Numbered from the stretch's first letter, positions 32,717 to 41,027 are shown. The stretch: 52,674 nt of DNA from Chloroflexota bacterium (GCA_016234535.1 JACRBH010000246.1:91088-143761), one strand, 5' to 3'. Notes: generated by a model not told the origin, from the letters alone. Numbers and translations: made by a program.

Positions 32717-34531
32717 TTACAAATCCTTTTCACCGGGAGCGGTCTCTCTCGGAGCGCCACCAACTGTCGGCGCGGGATGATCGAGATATTGTTCGAGCAA
32801 AGATGGCGCTTCGGGATGGTCCACGTGCAAGGCATGGTCATAGTCGCCCGCAACGGCAGGCTGTTCAAAGCGAACGGGACGGCGCACACCGAATAACTCA
32901 AAGAAGCGGGTGATGCCAATCAATAAATCGTAGCGATATTCCTGCATCCTGAGAGATTGCCATTCAACAATGGATGCCATTGCGCCTTGAACACGCGCCT
33001 TATCACGCACAATGCGATGGATTTGTTTAGGCTCACGGAACCCAAGCGGAGAAAGCAGCATCAGATGTGCGGCAAGCGCCAAAAGTGTGAAAGAGACCAA
33101 TACCGCCCAGCCGCCTTCGCTCCATTTTCCAACAAGCTGGCCGACAAATATCACAAACGCAAGCGCGGCGGCAAATGATGCGCCCAATGCGCCCCACTTG
33201 CGCGTTCGGCCCGTAAAGGTCTCAAGGATATTCTTGCGAACAGCAAGCCCCATGATCATGATCGGCATGAACACGCCGACGCCATAGAATGGAACAGCGA
33301 CAGAGGTCTTTCCGCGCACGAAGAACATGATCAATACTGAAAGCGCAAAGGTGATAGTGACAGAGCGCGTAAACGTCCCGCGCGGATCGCGATACACAAT
33401 GGCTTCGGGAATTTCACCAATCGCAACATCGCGCCATTCGGTGGCTTGAGCATCCTGAAACGCAGTCATGGATGCGGCGGCCAGCATCAGCACGGCCAAT
33501 ATTTGATATGCCCAGAACAAAATGACGCCGCCGGGTATTTGGGAAAAACCGATAAAGGCCAGATTACCAATTAGTGTTCGTCCAAGCGTTCCGTCGAAAA
33601 CGTTGAAACGCAATGAAAAGTAAGTTAAGAAAAGAGTAGTCAAACCGCCGTAAAACAAAAAGGAAGTTTGAACAAATCGGCCAATGCCAGATTTGCCACT
33701 ATAGAAGCTCCATAGTTTTTTCCAACGCGGCATGTGTTTCTTGCCCCACTTTACAAGCGCCACATCTTCATTGATAAAGAATTGAACGCCATTGGAGACC
33801 GCTTCCAACCCTGTGAGCGCGACCATGCCTTTCATGGAAGCAGTTAACATGTGCAGGAATGCCTGGGCAAGCGAAGCAGAAGCAGTCGTCTCCGCCGGTT
33901 GAGGCGCGATACCCTTGAAGTGCGCGATCACCAAACCAATCGCCATTGTGAGGGTCAAAAACAGGAAGACACCCAACATGGTGAACACCACACGCGAAGA
34001 TTCCCCACGCCCGCGGATGGTCAGAAACCACGTCACTGCCGCAAGCACGGCCCCCAAAGCGAAGTGCCAGACCCAACTGGCATCATAGGCATTGATAATG
34101 GACAGGAGCTGGTCGCCGCCTGAAAGCGCGGATACCACAATTGTCAGCACATAATCCTGAATCAACGTGACAGCCACGATCAGGCTTAACGTTGGTTTGA
34201 GATAACGCATCGAGGCAGTGTACGAGCCGCCCCCTTCGTTGAACGGCCCGAGTGAATACATATAAAGTATGCCAAAGACAAAGTTGGCAAAGGCAATGAC
34301 CGTGACCGCTATGTAACCGTACTTTTGCAAACCATACGGATGCAGCGCGCTCATCATTTCGCCAGTGGCGTAGTAGTATGATGTGAAGTAGTCCACACCA
34401 AACAGGGCAATCGCCGCCAGCACACCGATCTGTCCAGCGCCATGAATGTGAGCGTCTTCCTGACTCTCCTTCGGCGCGGCCCGCAGAGATATAACTACAA
34501 CGATAATTAATAGAGCGATAGAGAAAAACAT
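32717..34531 (-). CDS. APC-superfamily permease, KimA/YdaO-like (putative K+ importer)
   Basis: Twelve-helix-type membrane transporter of 604 aa with a soluble C-terminal tail of about 130 residues. Helix 1 region reads LAAIALFGVDYFTSYYYATGEM, followed by NEGGGSYTASMRYLKPT, DYVLTIVVSALSGGDQ and LTGLEAVSNGVQFF, an arrangement that resembles the c-di-AMP-controlled potassium importer KimA (YdaO) and not the Trk or Kdp families. The neighbours, two RCK proteins and a KdpDE-like system, favour potassium; an amino acid substrate cannot be excluded. The start ATG 34531 has AAGG 8 nt upstream. The C-terminal tail (YDHALHVDHPEAPSLLEQYL) is acidic and His-rich, with no recognised domain. Confidence 0.72.
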   Translation of the reverse strand: MFFSIALLIIVVVISLRAAPKESQEDAHIHGAGQIGVLAAIALFGVDYFTSYYYATGEMMSALHPYGLQKYGYIAVTVIAFANFVFGILYMYSLGPFNEGGGSYTASMRYLKPTLSLIVAVTLIQDYVLTIVVSALSGGDQLLSIINAYDASWVWHFALGAVLAAVTWFLTIRGRGESSRVVFTMLGVFLFLTLTMAIGLVIAHFKGIAPQPAETTASASLAQAFLHMLTASMKGMVALTGLEAVSNGVQFFINEDVALVKWGKKHMPRWKKLWSFYSGKSGIGRFVQTSFLFYGGLTTLFLTYFSLRFNVFDGTLGRTLIGNLAFIGFSQIPGGVILFWAYQILAVLMLAAASMTAFQDAQATEWRDVAIGEIPEAIVYRDPRGTFTRSVTITFALSVLIMFFVRGKTSVAVPFYGVGVFMPIMIMGLAVRKNILETFTGRTRKWGALGASFAAALAFVIFVGQLVGKWSEGGWAVLVSFTLLALAAHLMLLSPLGFREPKQIHRIVRDKARVQGAMASIVEWQSLRMQEYRYDLLIGITRFFELFGVRRPVRFEQPAVAGDYDHALHVDHPEAPSLLEQYLDHPAPTVGGAPRETAPGEKDL

Positions 34532-34546
34532 TGTGGCAGCCTTGTG

Positions 34547-35656
34547 TTATAAAGTTCCAAATGCCTGTTCGAGCAGTTCAAGCAAATGGAGCAGATGTTT
34601 GCGGGTGGACGGGTTGAGGCGCGTATCCTGGCTGACTTTCATTTCCTCCTGACGCACAGCGCGCACAACAAACGCAGGGACAAACATGATTCGTCCCGCG
34701 GGAATAACTTCGAACTTCGTAATATCAACGCGCAATTCCTGATCGTCGAAATACGGCAGGCTCAGGCTGAGTCCACGGTTCAAGTTGCCTGACTCGGCGC
34801 GTTCCTTGATGCGGGCAATGATCTCCTTTGTTTGATAGACCGCCAGCGCGCGTCCCTGATTGACCAGTTGCCCGAGCATCCCATAACGCTTCTTGGCGTA
34901 TTCCTCGTCGGCTGAAATGTAAGGCGCGAGAGCCACCGCAAGGAACAGCACTTCCATGAATCTCTGCATCGATTTGACATGAGCGTTCGCCTCGTCCACC
35001 GACTTGGCGAGCAAATCCCCATTCTCGTTAAACGCCACCCATTGAGGCAGGAAGAATTTTCTGGCGAATGGGACAAACGGCACCAATAGATCGCCGCGCC
35101 CTTCTTCATTTTTCCCCTCTTCGGCAATCGCATCAGTCGACGCGGTGATGGCTGATTCCGGTTCGAGGGCATCAGTCTCAGGGACGGAGGGAATCGTCTC
35201 CTCCTCATCTTCGAGTTTGTATGCAACGCTCCGCCCTGCGGGGAGCATGTTGTAAACCATGTGAGTCACAGCGGCGTGACGCAGCAAGCCTGTTGCCACC
35301 GAGACTGCGCGGTCCGGTGATTGCTCCAATTCGATCAACGTGTGACGAAGCTCCTTGTGAAGTTCCACCTTGCGCAGGCGATTCAAAAAGCTGCCTGCCG
35401 AATACGCGCGCTGATTCTGCGGGATGGTCACCAGCGCGGGCTGATCCACATTTTCGAGCGTACACACGATTCGGTCCGGCAGCGAGAAGCGCACCTGCGA
35501 CCCGCCGTCAACGATGGCTTCCGCGATCTGCTTTCCCTGCACTTCCAGAAAACGCTGGATGATGGCAGGCTGCGCAGAGAACAAAGCCTGCTGGCGTTTG
35601 TATTCCTCTGTCAGATGGTCTGACAATGATGTTTGTTTTGATTTTGTTTCCGACAT
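34547..35656 (-). CDS. Uncharacterised soluble protein of the cation island
   Basis: I do not recognise this 369-aa protein. It has no signal peptide or membrane helix. An N-terminal helical part (SDHLTEEYKRQQALF ... FLEVQGKQIAEAIVDGG) is followed by a segment VRFSLPDRIVCTLENVDQPALV, an acidic low-complexity linker (about residues 149-182, rich in Glu/Pro/Ala), and a C-terminal part with many charged residues (EYAKKRYGMLGQLVNQGRALAVYQ, IPAGRIMFVPAFVVRAVRQ). It ends 15 nt before the KimA-like start and is therefore probably co-transcribed with it. A role as a cytoplasmic regulator or scaffold for the transporter is only a guess. Confidence 0.75.
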   Translation of the reverse strand: MSETKSKQTSLSDHLTEEYKRQQALFSAQPAIIQRFLEVQGKQIAEAIVDGGSQVRFSLPDRIVCTLENVDQPALVTIPQNQRAYSAGSFLNRLRKVELHKELRHTLIELEQSPDRAVSVATGLLRHAAVTHMVYNMLPAGRSVAYKLEDEEETIPSVPETDALEPESAITASTDAIAEEGKNEEGRGDLLVPFVPFARKFFLPQWVAFNENGDLLAKSVDEANAHVKSMQRFMEVLFLAVALAPYISADEEYAKKRYGMLGQLVNQGRALAVYQTKEIIARIKERAESGNLNRGLSLSLPYFDDQELRVDITKFEVIPAGRIMFVPAFVVRAVRQEEMKVSQDTRLNPSTRKHLLHLLELLEQAFGTL

Positions 35657-35766
35657 GATTTACCTTTTTGAAAATAACGATTTTGATCTTTTGTTTGTGG
35701 AGTGCAGGTTTCGTTCCACAATCTGCATTGAAAAGCAGGCTGAAGTCCGCATTCCTTAAATCGTGC

Positions 35767-36435
35767 TCATGTGAACAGCAAATTCCACGCCCAGACGAGG
35801 ATGACTTCCACGACAATACAGGCGTAGATCAACGCATTGTGGGCCCAGTCCTGCGGCAGTTGAACGATCTTCACCTCGGCCCAAAAAAAACCACCGATAA
35901 TCGCCAATGAACCCAGCCAGGGTGATGCCTTGGATAGAAATGTCGAAGTTGAGGTCTCCCTGCGCTGATATTCCGAGAGGATATAGATCGTCGCACCGAG
36001 GCTGGTTGTCAAAATCTGATCGAGCGGCTTGCGTGTGAGTCCCACCTTGTGGCCTGCATAACACGCCACAACATCGCCCGCCTGCCAGATATTCTTCACC
36101 TGCTTCACCCAATCATTTCCATGTCCGATCATGATCTCAGTGGAGACATGCGGGTCTTTGATAACGGCAGCCATGGTGACCAACTTACGCCGAAGCTGGG
36201 TCTCATCGCCATAATCACTGGAAAGACCAAGCAGCAGCACGTTCAGTTTCGAAAAACGGGCAATCTCCCAAATCCGATGGACAAGATCGGGAGTATCCAT
36301 CTCAGATGAAGGAAAGAGAACGATCAAACGGCTGGCAGGCCCGGAGCGCTGACTCGACTCGGAATGTGTCAAAGGCTCCGATTGAGAAACGGTGGATACT
36401 GTAAAAGTTGGGGGGCTTACATCAAGTTTGTTCAT
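35767..36435 (-). CDS. USP-like Rossmann domain with two C-terminal membrane helices
   Basis: A 222-aa protein I cannot name. After about 36 disordered residues (Ser/Thr/Pro-rich), residues 36-155 look like a nucleotide-binding alpha/beta fold of the universal-stress-protein kind: SRLIVLFPSS, NVLLLGLSSDYGDE, STEIMIGHGNDWVKQVKN, AGDVVACYAGH. The last 55 residues hold two hydrophobic helices (WLGSLAIIGGFFWAEV and ALIYACIVVEVILVWAW). The classical KdpD kinase carries a USP domain at its N-terminus; the kinase 1 kb away lacks it. So this protein could supply that part in trans. That is inference from domain complementarity, not from a conserved motif. It starts the run of genes leading to the KimA-like permease. 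Confidence 0.7.
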   Translation of the reverse strand: MNKLDVSPPTFTVSTVSQSEPLTHSESSQRSGPASRLIVLFPSSEMDTPDLVHRIWEIARFSKLNVLLLGLSSDYGDETQLRRKLVTMAAVIKDPHVSTEIMIGHGNDWVKQVKNIWQAGDVVACYAGHKVGLTRKPLDQILTTSLGATIYILSEYQRRETSTSTFLSKASPWLGSLAIIGGFFWAEVKIVQLPQDWAHNALIYACIVVEVILVWAWNLLFT

Positions 36436-36519
36436 GTCACCTCACAGGTAAATTCATCTTATCCATCCGCCATAAAACGGTGACAAAAATTTCAGGCAAC
36501 CGTATAAAGAACAAATAAA

Positions 36520-36541
36520 AACGCCCTTTTGCAAGGGCGTT
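36520..36541 (-). terminator. Rho-independent terminator of the kdpDE-like operon
   Basis: AACGCCCTT and AAGGGCGTT arms (36520-36528, 36533-36541) with a 4-nt loop; read on the minus strand they are followed by TTTTATTTG (36519-36511). Lies about 120 nt past the response regulator stop. Confidence 0.85.
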
Positions 36542-36560
36542 GTAAGGTGATGTGTTTTAT

Positions 36561-36661
36561 GTCATTGCGAGGAGTGCTCGTTGCGATGAAGCAATCTCCT
36601 CATTGAGGTGGGGATTACTCACCGCACTTGCACTGCCTGCGGCATGAATGTCGCGCTACAG
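36561..36661. repeat. Composite element: left half of repeat A joined to part of repeat B
   Basis: GTCATTGCGAGGAGTGCTCG...GAAGCAATCTCC is the start of family A; after about 50 bp it runs into ACTCACCGCA...ATGAATGTCGCGCTACAG, the family B pattern. The junction is near 36613-36618. Confidence 0.7.
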
Positions 36662-36662
36662 T

Positions 36663-37358
36663 TTATTCATCCGCAATAAAACGATAACCAATCCCGGCTT
36701 CTGTAAGGATATACTGCGGGCGTTCAGGGTCAACTTCAAGTTTCTTGCGGAGCTGGCGCATGTAGACGCGCAAATATTCCGTATGGTTGGCATCGGCTGG
36801 CCCCCAAACCTGGGTGAGAATGCTTTGATGCGTAAGCACCCGTCCGTGATTGGATGCAAGATACGAAAGCAATTTATATTCCGTGCCGGTCAATTTGATC
36901 TCCTCATCGCCGCGTTTGACAATATGCCACGCCAGGTCAATCGTCAGCGTCCCTGCCTTGACGATCTTGCTTTGCGTTCCCTGCCTGCTCGTGGAGTGCC
37001 GCAGCGCCACGCGCACGCGCGCCAGCAATTCTTCAATACCAAACGGCTTTGTCAGATAATCATCCGCGCCTTTATCGAGCGCGGCAACTTTGTCGCGTTC
37101 GCTGTCACGTACAGACAAAATAATGATGGGGCATTGCGTCCATTCACGCAGGCGCTCGCAGACTTGAACTCCATCCATGTCAGGCAGGCCCAGGTCGAGA
37201 ATCACGATATCCGGTTGATTCGTTGCCGCAAGCGTCAGACCTTCTTCGCCGCGACTCGCAGTTGTGACTCTGAATCCTTTTTCAGTGAGAATGGTGCGGA
37301 TCGCGCGTTGGATCTGCGGCTCATCGTCTATGACGAGAATATGCGGCGCGTTGCTCAT
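36663..37358 (-). CDS. kdpE: KdpE-like response regulator (OmpR/PhoB family)
   Basis: DNA-binding output protein of the adjacent kinase. With the start at ATG 37358 it has 231 aa: receiver domain 5-120 with acidic pocket IDDEP, phospho-acceptor Asp55 (ILDLGLPDMDG), the Thr/Ser switch in ILSVRDSE and the invariant Lys in TKPFG; winged-helix DNA-binding domain 130-230 (LTGTEYKLLSYLASN, DANHTEYLRVYMRQLRKKLE). The latter motif is the KdpE subtype signature. ATG 37358 overlaps the kinase stop in ATGA, so the two are coupled; the longer frame starting at 37406 would lie inside the kinase gene. In known systems KdpE activates kdpFABC, absent here, so its targets may be the transporter genes of this island. 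Confidence 0.93.
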   Translation of the reverse strand: MSNAPHILVIDDEPQIQRAIRTILTEKGFRVTTASRGEEGLTLAATNQPDIVILDLGLPDMDGVQVCERLREWTQCPIIILSVRDSERDKVAALDKGADDYLTKPFGIEELLARVRVALRHSTSRQGTQSKIVKAGTLTIDLAWHIVKRGDEEIKLTGTEYKLLSYLASNHGRVLTHQSILTQVWGPADANHTEYLRVYMRQLRKKLEVDPERPQYILTEAGIGYRFIADE

Positions 37359-38809
37359 TCGGTCTCCATATCCACTGGAAGTTGCGGAGGCGGCGCGCCG
37401 TCCCATGTGAGTGGAAGCGTGAAATTAAACCCCAGGCCATCCGATAAATTTTCAGCCCAAATGCGCCCGCCATGCGCTTCGATGATTCCCTTGCAAATCG
37501 AAAGCCCCAGTCCGGTACCAGTCACACGGTCCGCGGCGGTGATGCGATAGAACTTGTCGAAGATGCGCTCCAAATGTTCGGAAGGCACCTGCGGCCCCTG
37601 GTTGCGGACCTGTACGCGGATCGCATCGCCTTCAAGATTTGCGCGAATATGGATCACTGTCTTGGCAGGCGCATACTTCAAACTGTTGCTGACCAGATTC
37701 GTAAAGACCTGTTCCATCTGAACATAATCCACCGGCACAAAGGGCAGGCTCTCAGGCACATCCACTTCAAGTTTGTGTTCATCGGTTGAATGCCTCATGC
37801 GCGCCAGCACACTCCCCACGATCTCGGACAAAATATTCCATTCGCGTTTTGGTTTGAGCGCCCCCGACTCAATGCGAGACATATCCAGCAGATTTCCAAC
37901 CAGCATATTCAAATGGTCCGCTTCATCGTCGATGGCCGCAATCAACTCCGGGCGCGCGGGAGAGTCCCAGCTTACTTCGTTGCTCCTCAAACTCGACGAT
38001 GCGGCTTTGATGGTGGAAAGCGGCGTTCTTAATTCGTGTGAAACAGAAGACAGCAATATGGATTTCAGATGATCGCTCTCTTCGAGGACTCGCGCCCGCG
38101 ACTCTGCCTGGGCCAGCCGCGCCCGCTCAAGAGCCAGCGCCCCCTGACTGGCAAACGTCTGTAACAATCGCCTCTCTCCCGACGTGACGGCCGGTTCGGA
38201 CTTCCAGAGCAGAATCTCCCCGAGAATTCCCCTCGCCGCCTGAATGGGGACGGTCAATTCAGGCGTGCGGGTCGGGCGCAATACATCTGGAGAACGAAAA
38301 ATAAAAGGCTGCGTCCCCAGGATATTGAGTTCAACCGCCTCACCCTGCGAGACTTCCTGCACCTGTTTTGCGAGGATCTCCGCAATGGCATCTTCGTTGT
38401 GCAAGCCTGCCAGTGCCGTGCTGAGTTCATAAAGCTGCGTGGCTTCACGTTCGCGCGCATTCGCCGCAACAAGCCCGAACTGCATCCGCCCTACAAGCTG
38501 GCTGATCACCACCGCAACAACCAGAAAGACCACCAGAATGACAACATCCGTGGGACGGTGAACTGCCAATGTGTAATAAGGTGGAATAAAAAAATAATTG
38601 AACGCCAGAAACGTAAGCAGCGCGCTGAGAATTCCGGGCGCAAGCCCCCAAAACGCAGTGATCAATCCAAGAGGGATTAAATACAACAACGCGATCAGGG
38701 TGGTATCAAGCCCGTCTCGCAATGTAAAAAATATCACGGTGATGGAAGCAACCATCCCAATGGAAAGGAAGTATTGACCGAAGCGTGATAACAGGGATGA
38801 AATTCGCAT
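37355..38809 (-). CDS. KdpD-like sensor histidine kinase lacking the N-terminal sensor module
   Basis: Membrane kinase of 484 aa. Residues 10-107 hold the four-helix DUF4118 membrane domain of KdpD (GLAPGILSALLTFLAFNYFFIPPYYTL region, TDVVILVVFLVVAVVIS). Then comes a GAF-like domain (120-235), the dimerisation domain with His258 in SSVSHELRTPLS, and the ATPase domain (NLVSNSLKYAP, FDKFYR, GTGLGLSICKGIIEAHGG). Full-length KdpD is about 900 aa and starts with the KdpD/Walker and USP domains, which sense K+ and bind second messengers; they are absent here. The protein is coupled by ATGA overlap to the kdpE-like gene. Its input may come through the membrane and GAF domains or from a separate USP-type protein such as that at 35767-36435. 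Confidence 0.9.
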   Translation of the reverse strand: MRISSLLSRFGQYFLSIGMVASITVIFFTLRDGLDTTLIALLYLIPLGLITAFWGLAPGILSALLTFLAFNYFFIPPYYTLAVHRPTDVVILVVFLVVAVVISQLVGRMQFGLVAANAREREATQLYELSTALAGLHNEDAIAEILAKQVQEVSQGEAVELNILGTQPFIFRSPDVLRPTRTPELTVPIQAARGILGEILLWKSEPAVTSGERRLLQTFASQGALALERARLAQAESRARVLEESDHLKSILLSSVSHELRTPLSTIKAASSSLRSNEVSWDSPARPELIAAIDDEADHLNMLVGNLLDMSRIESGALKPKREWNILSEIVGSVLARMRHSTDEHKLEVDVPESLPFVPVDYVQMEQVFTNLVSNSLKYAPAKTVIHIRANLEGDAIRVQVRNQGPQVPSEHLERIFDKFYRITAADRVTGTGLGLSICKGIIEAHGGRIWAENLSDGLGFNFTLPLTWDGAPPPQLPVDMETE

Positions 38810-38901
38810 GTTGGGTGATTCATTATACTATTTTGGATGGATGCCATGCTTTGATATATACTGAGCACGGGAACAAATTGCGCTTTCGCCGAATGGAATT
38901 C

Positions 38902-38963
38902 TTAACGCAAAGTCACAAAGGCGCGAAGGAAAAGCCCTTGAATCTTTGCGGCTTTGCGTTAAA
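38902..38963. repeat. Inverted repeat with TTAACGCAAAG arms
   Basis: TTAACGCAAAGTCACAAAG (38902-38920) faces CTTTGCGGCTTTGCGTTAA (38945-38963) with few mismatches. Typical dispersed hairpin; also bidirectional-terminator-like. Confidence 0.75.
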
Positions 38964-38995
38964 AAGGATAACTGCATTTAATACGCAAAAAAGTT

Positions 38996-39051
38996 GGACT
39001 GCGGACTTTAGTCCGCGTTTTCGGCAAGAAGCGGACTAAAGTCCGCAGTCC
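38996..39051. repeat. Perfect 21-bp inverted repeat
   Basis: GGACTGCGGACTTTAGTCCG (first 20 of 21 bases from 38996) pairs perfectly with the arm at 39031-39051 around a 14-nt loop. Each arm contains its own smaller palindrome GCGGACTTTAGTCCGC, so a cruciform with nested hairpins is possible. Confidence 0.85.
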
Positions 39052-39135
39052 GAACAAAAAAACAGGCCTCTCGAAGAAAACTGCGTAAGGTGGGTTAATA
39101 ACCGCGCCCAGTATGGTTTATTCCAAGCAGCCCAT

Positions 39136-40968
39136 TCACGGCCTCCACGAAGGCGCATACCAGTCATAATCGGTGGATAGGCCCGGGGCCTCCAAAATCT
39201 TCTGCTGCATTGTGGCAAGGTTGATCAAAAACAAATGACCGCCAGTTGGAGAGGTAGTCTCCTCCACCAGCAAATACTTGCCATTGGGCGAGAAGATCAA
39301 ACGCCCCACCGTTACGCCTTTATAGACGAGTGAAAGATTTTCACCATTGCGGCTCACAACATACACTTCCGCGCCCGGTTCGCTGTTGGCAAAACTGCGG
39401 TAATAATTGAAGGCTATTAAATTGCCATCCGGCGACCAAACAAGCGGATACAAATTTCCGCCTGTAAAGTCTGCCAATGTCACAGCGTTCGCACCGTCAG
39501 GGTTCATTACCTTCAACGAATGGCTTTGACTGTTGTAATCGAAATCATCATACGCAAGCAGCCCCGCATCAGGTGACGCAACGAATGATGCTTTCTTCAA
39601 CATCGTATCGAACATCGGGCGCACCTCCCCATTGGCGGCACTGACTAAATAGATGGAGCCGCCCTCGCCAGGCAAAGCCGATCTCATGATCACACGCCCA
39701 TCCATGTACCAGCCATCCATAATATAAGGCCGCCCTTCAACAGGCAAACTCGCGGAAATATTTTTCAACTCCCTCCCATCGGGATGCACAATATACACTT
39801 CCTCCCCGCCCTTTCCATCCTGAATGCGGAACGCGATCCACTGACCATCACGTGACCAAAACGGCGGATCAATGTAAGGGAACTGCGCGAGCGAAGTCCA
39901 TGTTTTTGCCGAGGCATCGAACAGCCATACTCTTGTCGGCGTGCCGTTTGCGGCGTCTGAATAAGAGAACGCGGCGTACCTTCCATCAGGCGACCAGCTC
40001 AACGCGTTGATCGTAAAATTAAATGCAAACGGGACCTGGATCGTTTCAACAGGCGGACATTTTATAACATCAGATACACACATGCCTGACACACGCACCA
40101 ATTGAATGGATTGTCCCGCCTGCCGCGGCTGTAAAAAGAAATACAACTCCCCCGCTTCTTCTTCAGACATTGGGCCTGATTCTGTTACAACAGGCACAGC
40201 CGCAACTGAATCATTCCCCGTTCCGTTGGACGAATCACCGGGCAAGGCAAACAAAGATGCGGCAAAAGTTTGATCGTAGATGACCTGAGTTACTGTGCGC
40301 TCCCCTTGCAGCGAGCCGTTCCCATCTTTTCCAAACTCCTGCAATTTCAAGATGACCGCTGTTTGCGTATCGAGCCACATGCGCCACGAAATAAAGGAAT
40401 TTTCACTGAACATCCACTCTACAACGAGAGTCTCGCGCCCCGCCGCTGATGATATTTCAACGGGCTTGAATATTCCCCTGTTCTGAGCATAGTCGGATGA
40501 AAAAGCAAGCTGGGATAGCGGCGTGCCGATCTGCGCCCAAATGGGGTTGGGGTGAGCTTCACCCTCAACAAGCGGTGGAATGTATTGTCCCACGCGCGCG
40601 AAAGCGGGATATAAAAAAACTTCCGACTGCCCTGAATTAACGTTCAAGTTGTAAACACTCGTGCCGTTGCTGGTTTTCGTCTGCTTTTCGGCACCGTTCA
40701 ATTCAACTTTAAATTTGCCATTAAGCGGATCGATCCATGCCTGTTCTTGATAGGTCTGCACTGTGCCGTCGGAGGCATACCATGTAACATCGCCGCTCAT
40801 TTGAATGGTGCGCCACCTTGCCGCGCTTGATAGCATGGCCTGCTGAATCTGCCCGGAGGCGGAGTCAACTGTCAGGTTTAATGGAGCAGGCTCGGGCGCC
40901 GGGTTGATCGGTGTCGTCGATGAGCAGGAAGTCAAAAGTATCAAAGTCAGGATCAAGAACTTTTTCAT
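39136..40968 (-). CDS. Lipoprotein with LolA-like domain and WD40-like beta-propeller
   Basis: Surface lipoprotein (610 aa) of unknown role. Signal peptide with lipobox LLTSC gives lipidated Cys15, followed by a Pro-rich spacer (PINPAPEPAP). Residues 30-240 resemble the LolA/RseB-type curved sheet that holds lipids or senses envelope stress (WRTIQMSGDVTWYASDG, LVVEWMFSENSFISWRMWLD); this assignment is tentative. From about 310 on there are PD40/TolB-type propeller repeats: WSPDGRYAAFSYSD, WSRDGQWIAFRIQD, WSPDGNLIAFNYYR, FSPNGKYLLVEE. ATG 40968 has GGAGA just upstream; the 12-codon longer frame lacks both Shine-Dalgarno and a proper signal peptide. It lies 69 nt downstream of the FW-Ig gene, beyond a strong terminator. 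Confidence 0.8.
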   Translation of the reverse strand: MKKFLILTLILLTSCSSTTPINPAPEPAPLNLTVDSASGQIQQAMLSSAARWRTIQMSGDVTWYASDGTVQTYQEQAWIDPLNGKFKVELNGAEKQTKTSNGTSVYNLNVNSGQSEVFLYPAFARVGQYIPPLVEGEAHPNPIWAQIGTPLSQLAFSSDYAQNRGIFKPVEISSAAGRETLVVEWMFSENSFISWRMWLDTQTAVILKLQEFGKDGNGSLQGERTVTQVIYDQTFAASLFALPGDSSNGTGNDSVAAVPVVTESGPMSEEEAGELYFFLQPRQAGQSIQLVRVSGMCVSDVIKCPPVETIQVPFAFNFTINALSWSPDGRYAAFSYSDAANGTPTRVWLFDASAKTWTSLAQFPYIDPPFWSRDGQWIAFRIQDGKGGEEVYIVHPDGRELKNISASLPVEGRPYIMDGWYMDGRVIMRSALPGEGGSIYLVSAANGEVRPMFDTMLKKASFVASPDAGLLAYDDFDYNSQSHSLKVMNPDGANAVTLADFTGGNLYPLVWSPDGNLIAFNYYRSFANSEPGAEVYVVSRNGENLSLVYKGVTVGRLIFSPNGKYLLVEETTSPTGGHLFLINLATMQQKILEAPGLSTDYDWYAPSWRP

Positions 40969-40987
40969 GGTATCTCCTGGCACAATA

Positions 40988-41027
40988 AAAAAAGTTCCCG
41001 TCACCTTTCGGCAACGGGAACTTTTTT
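40988..41027. terminator. Bidirectional rho-independent terminator
   Basis: AAAAAAGTTCCCGT (40988-41001) pairs perfectly with ACGGGAACTTTTTT (41014-41027) around a 12-nt loop; T-run on either strand. It ends the FW-Ig gene transcript 11 nt after its stop. Confidence 0.9.

Larger units (their letters stand above)
38810..39135. other. Intergenic region with two strong inverted repeats
   Basis: Contains the two hairpins listed separately and no supported gene. The promoter of the kinase operon should be within the first 100 nt (minus strand); I see no clear one. Confidence 0.6.

Noticed and set aside
36663..38809. kdpFABC operon regulated by kdpDE
   Set aside because: No KdpA, KdpB or KdpC homologue is seen in the window; the P-type ATPase here is of the P2 class, not KdpB.
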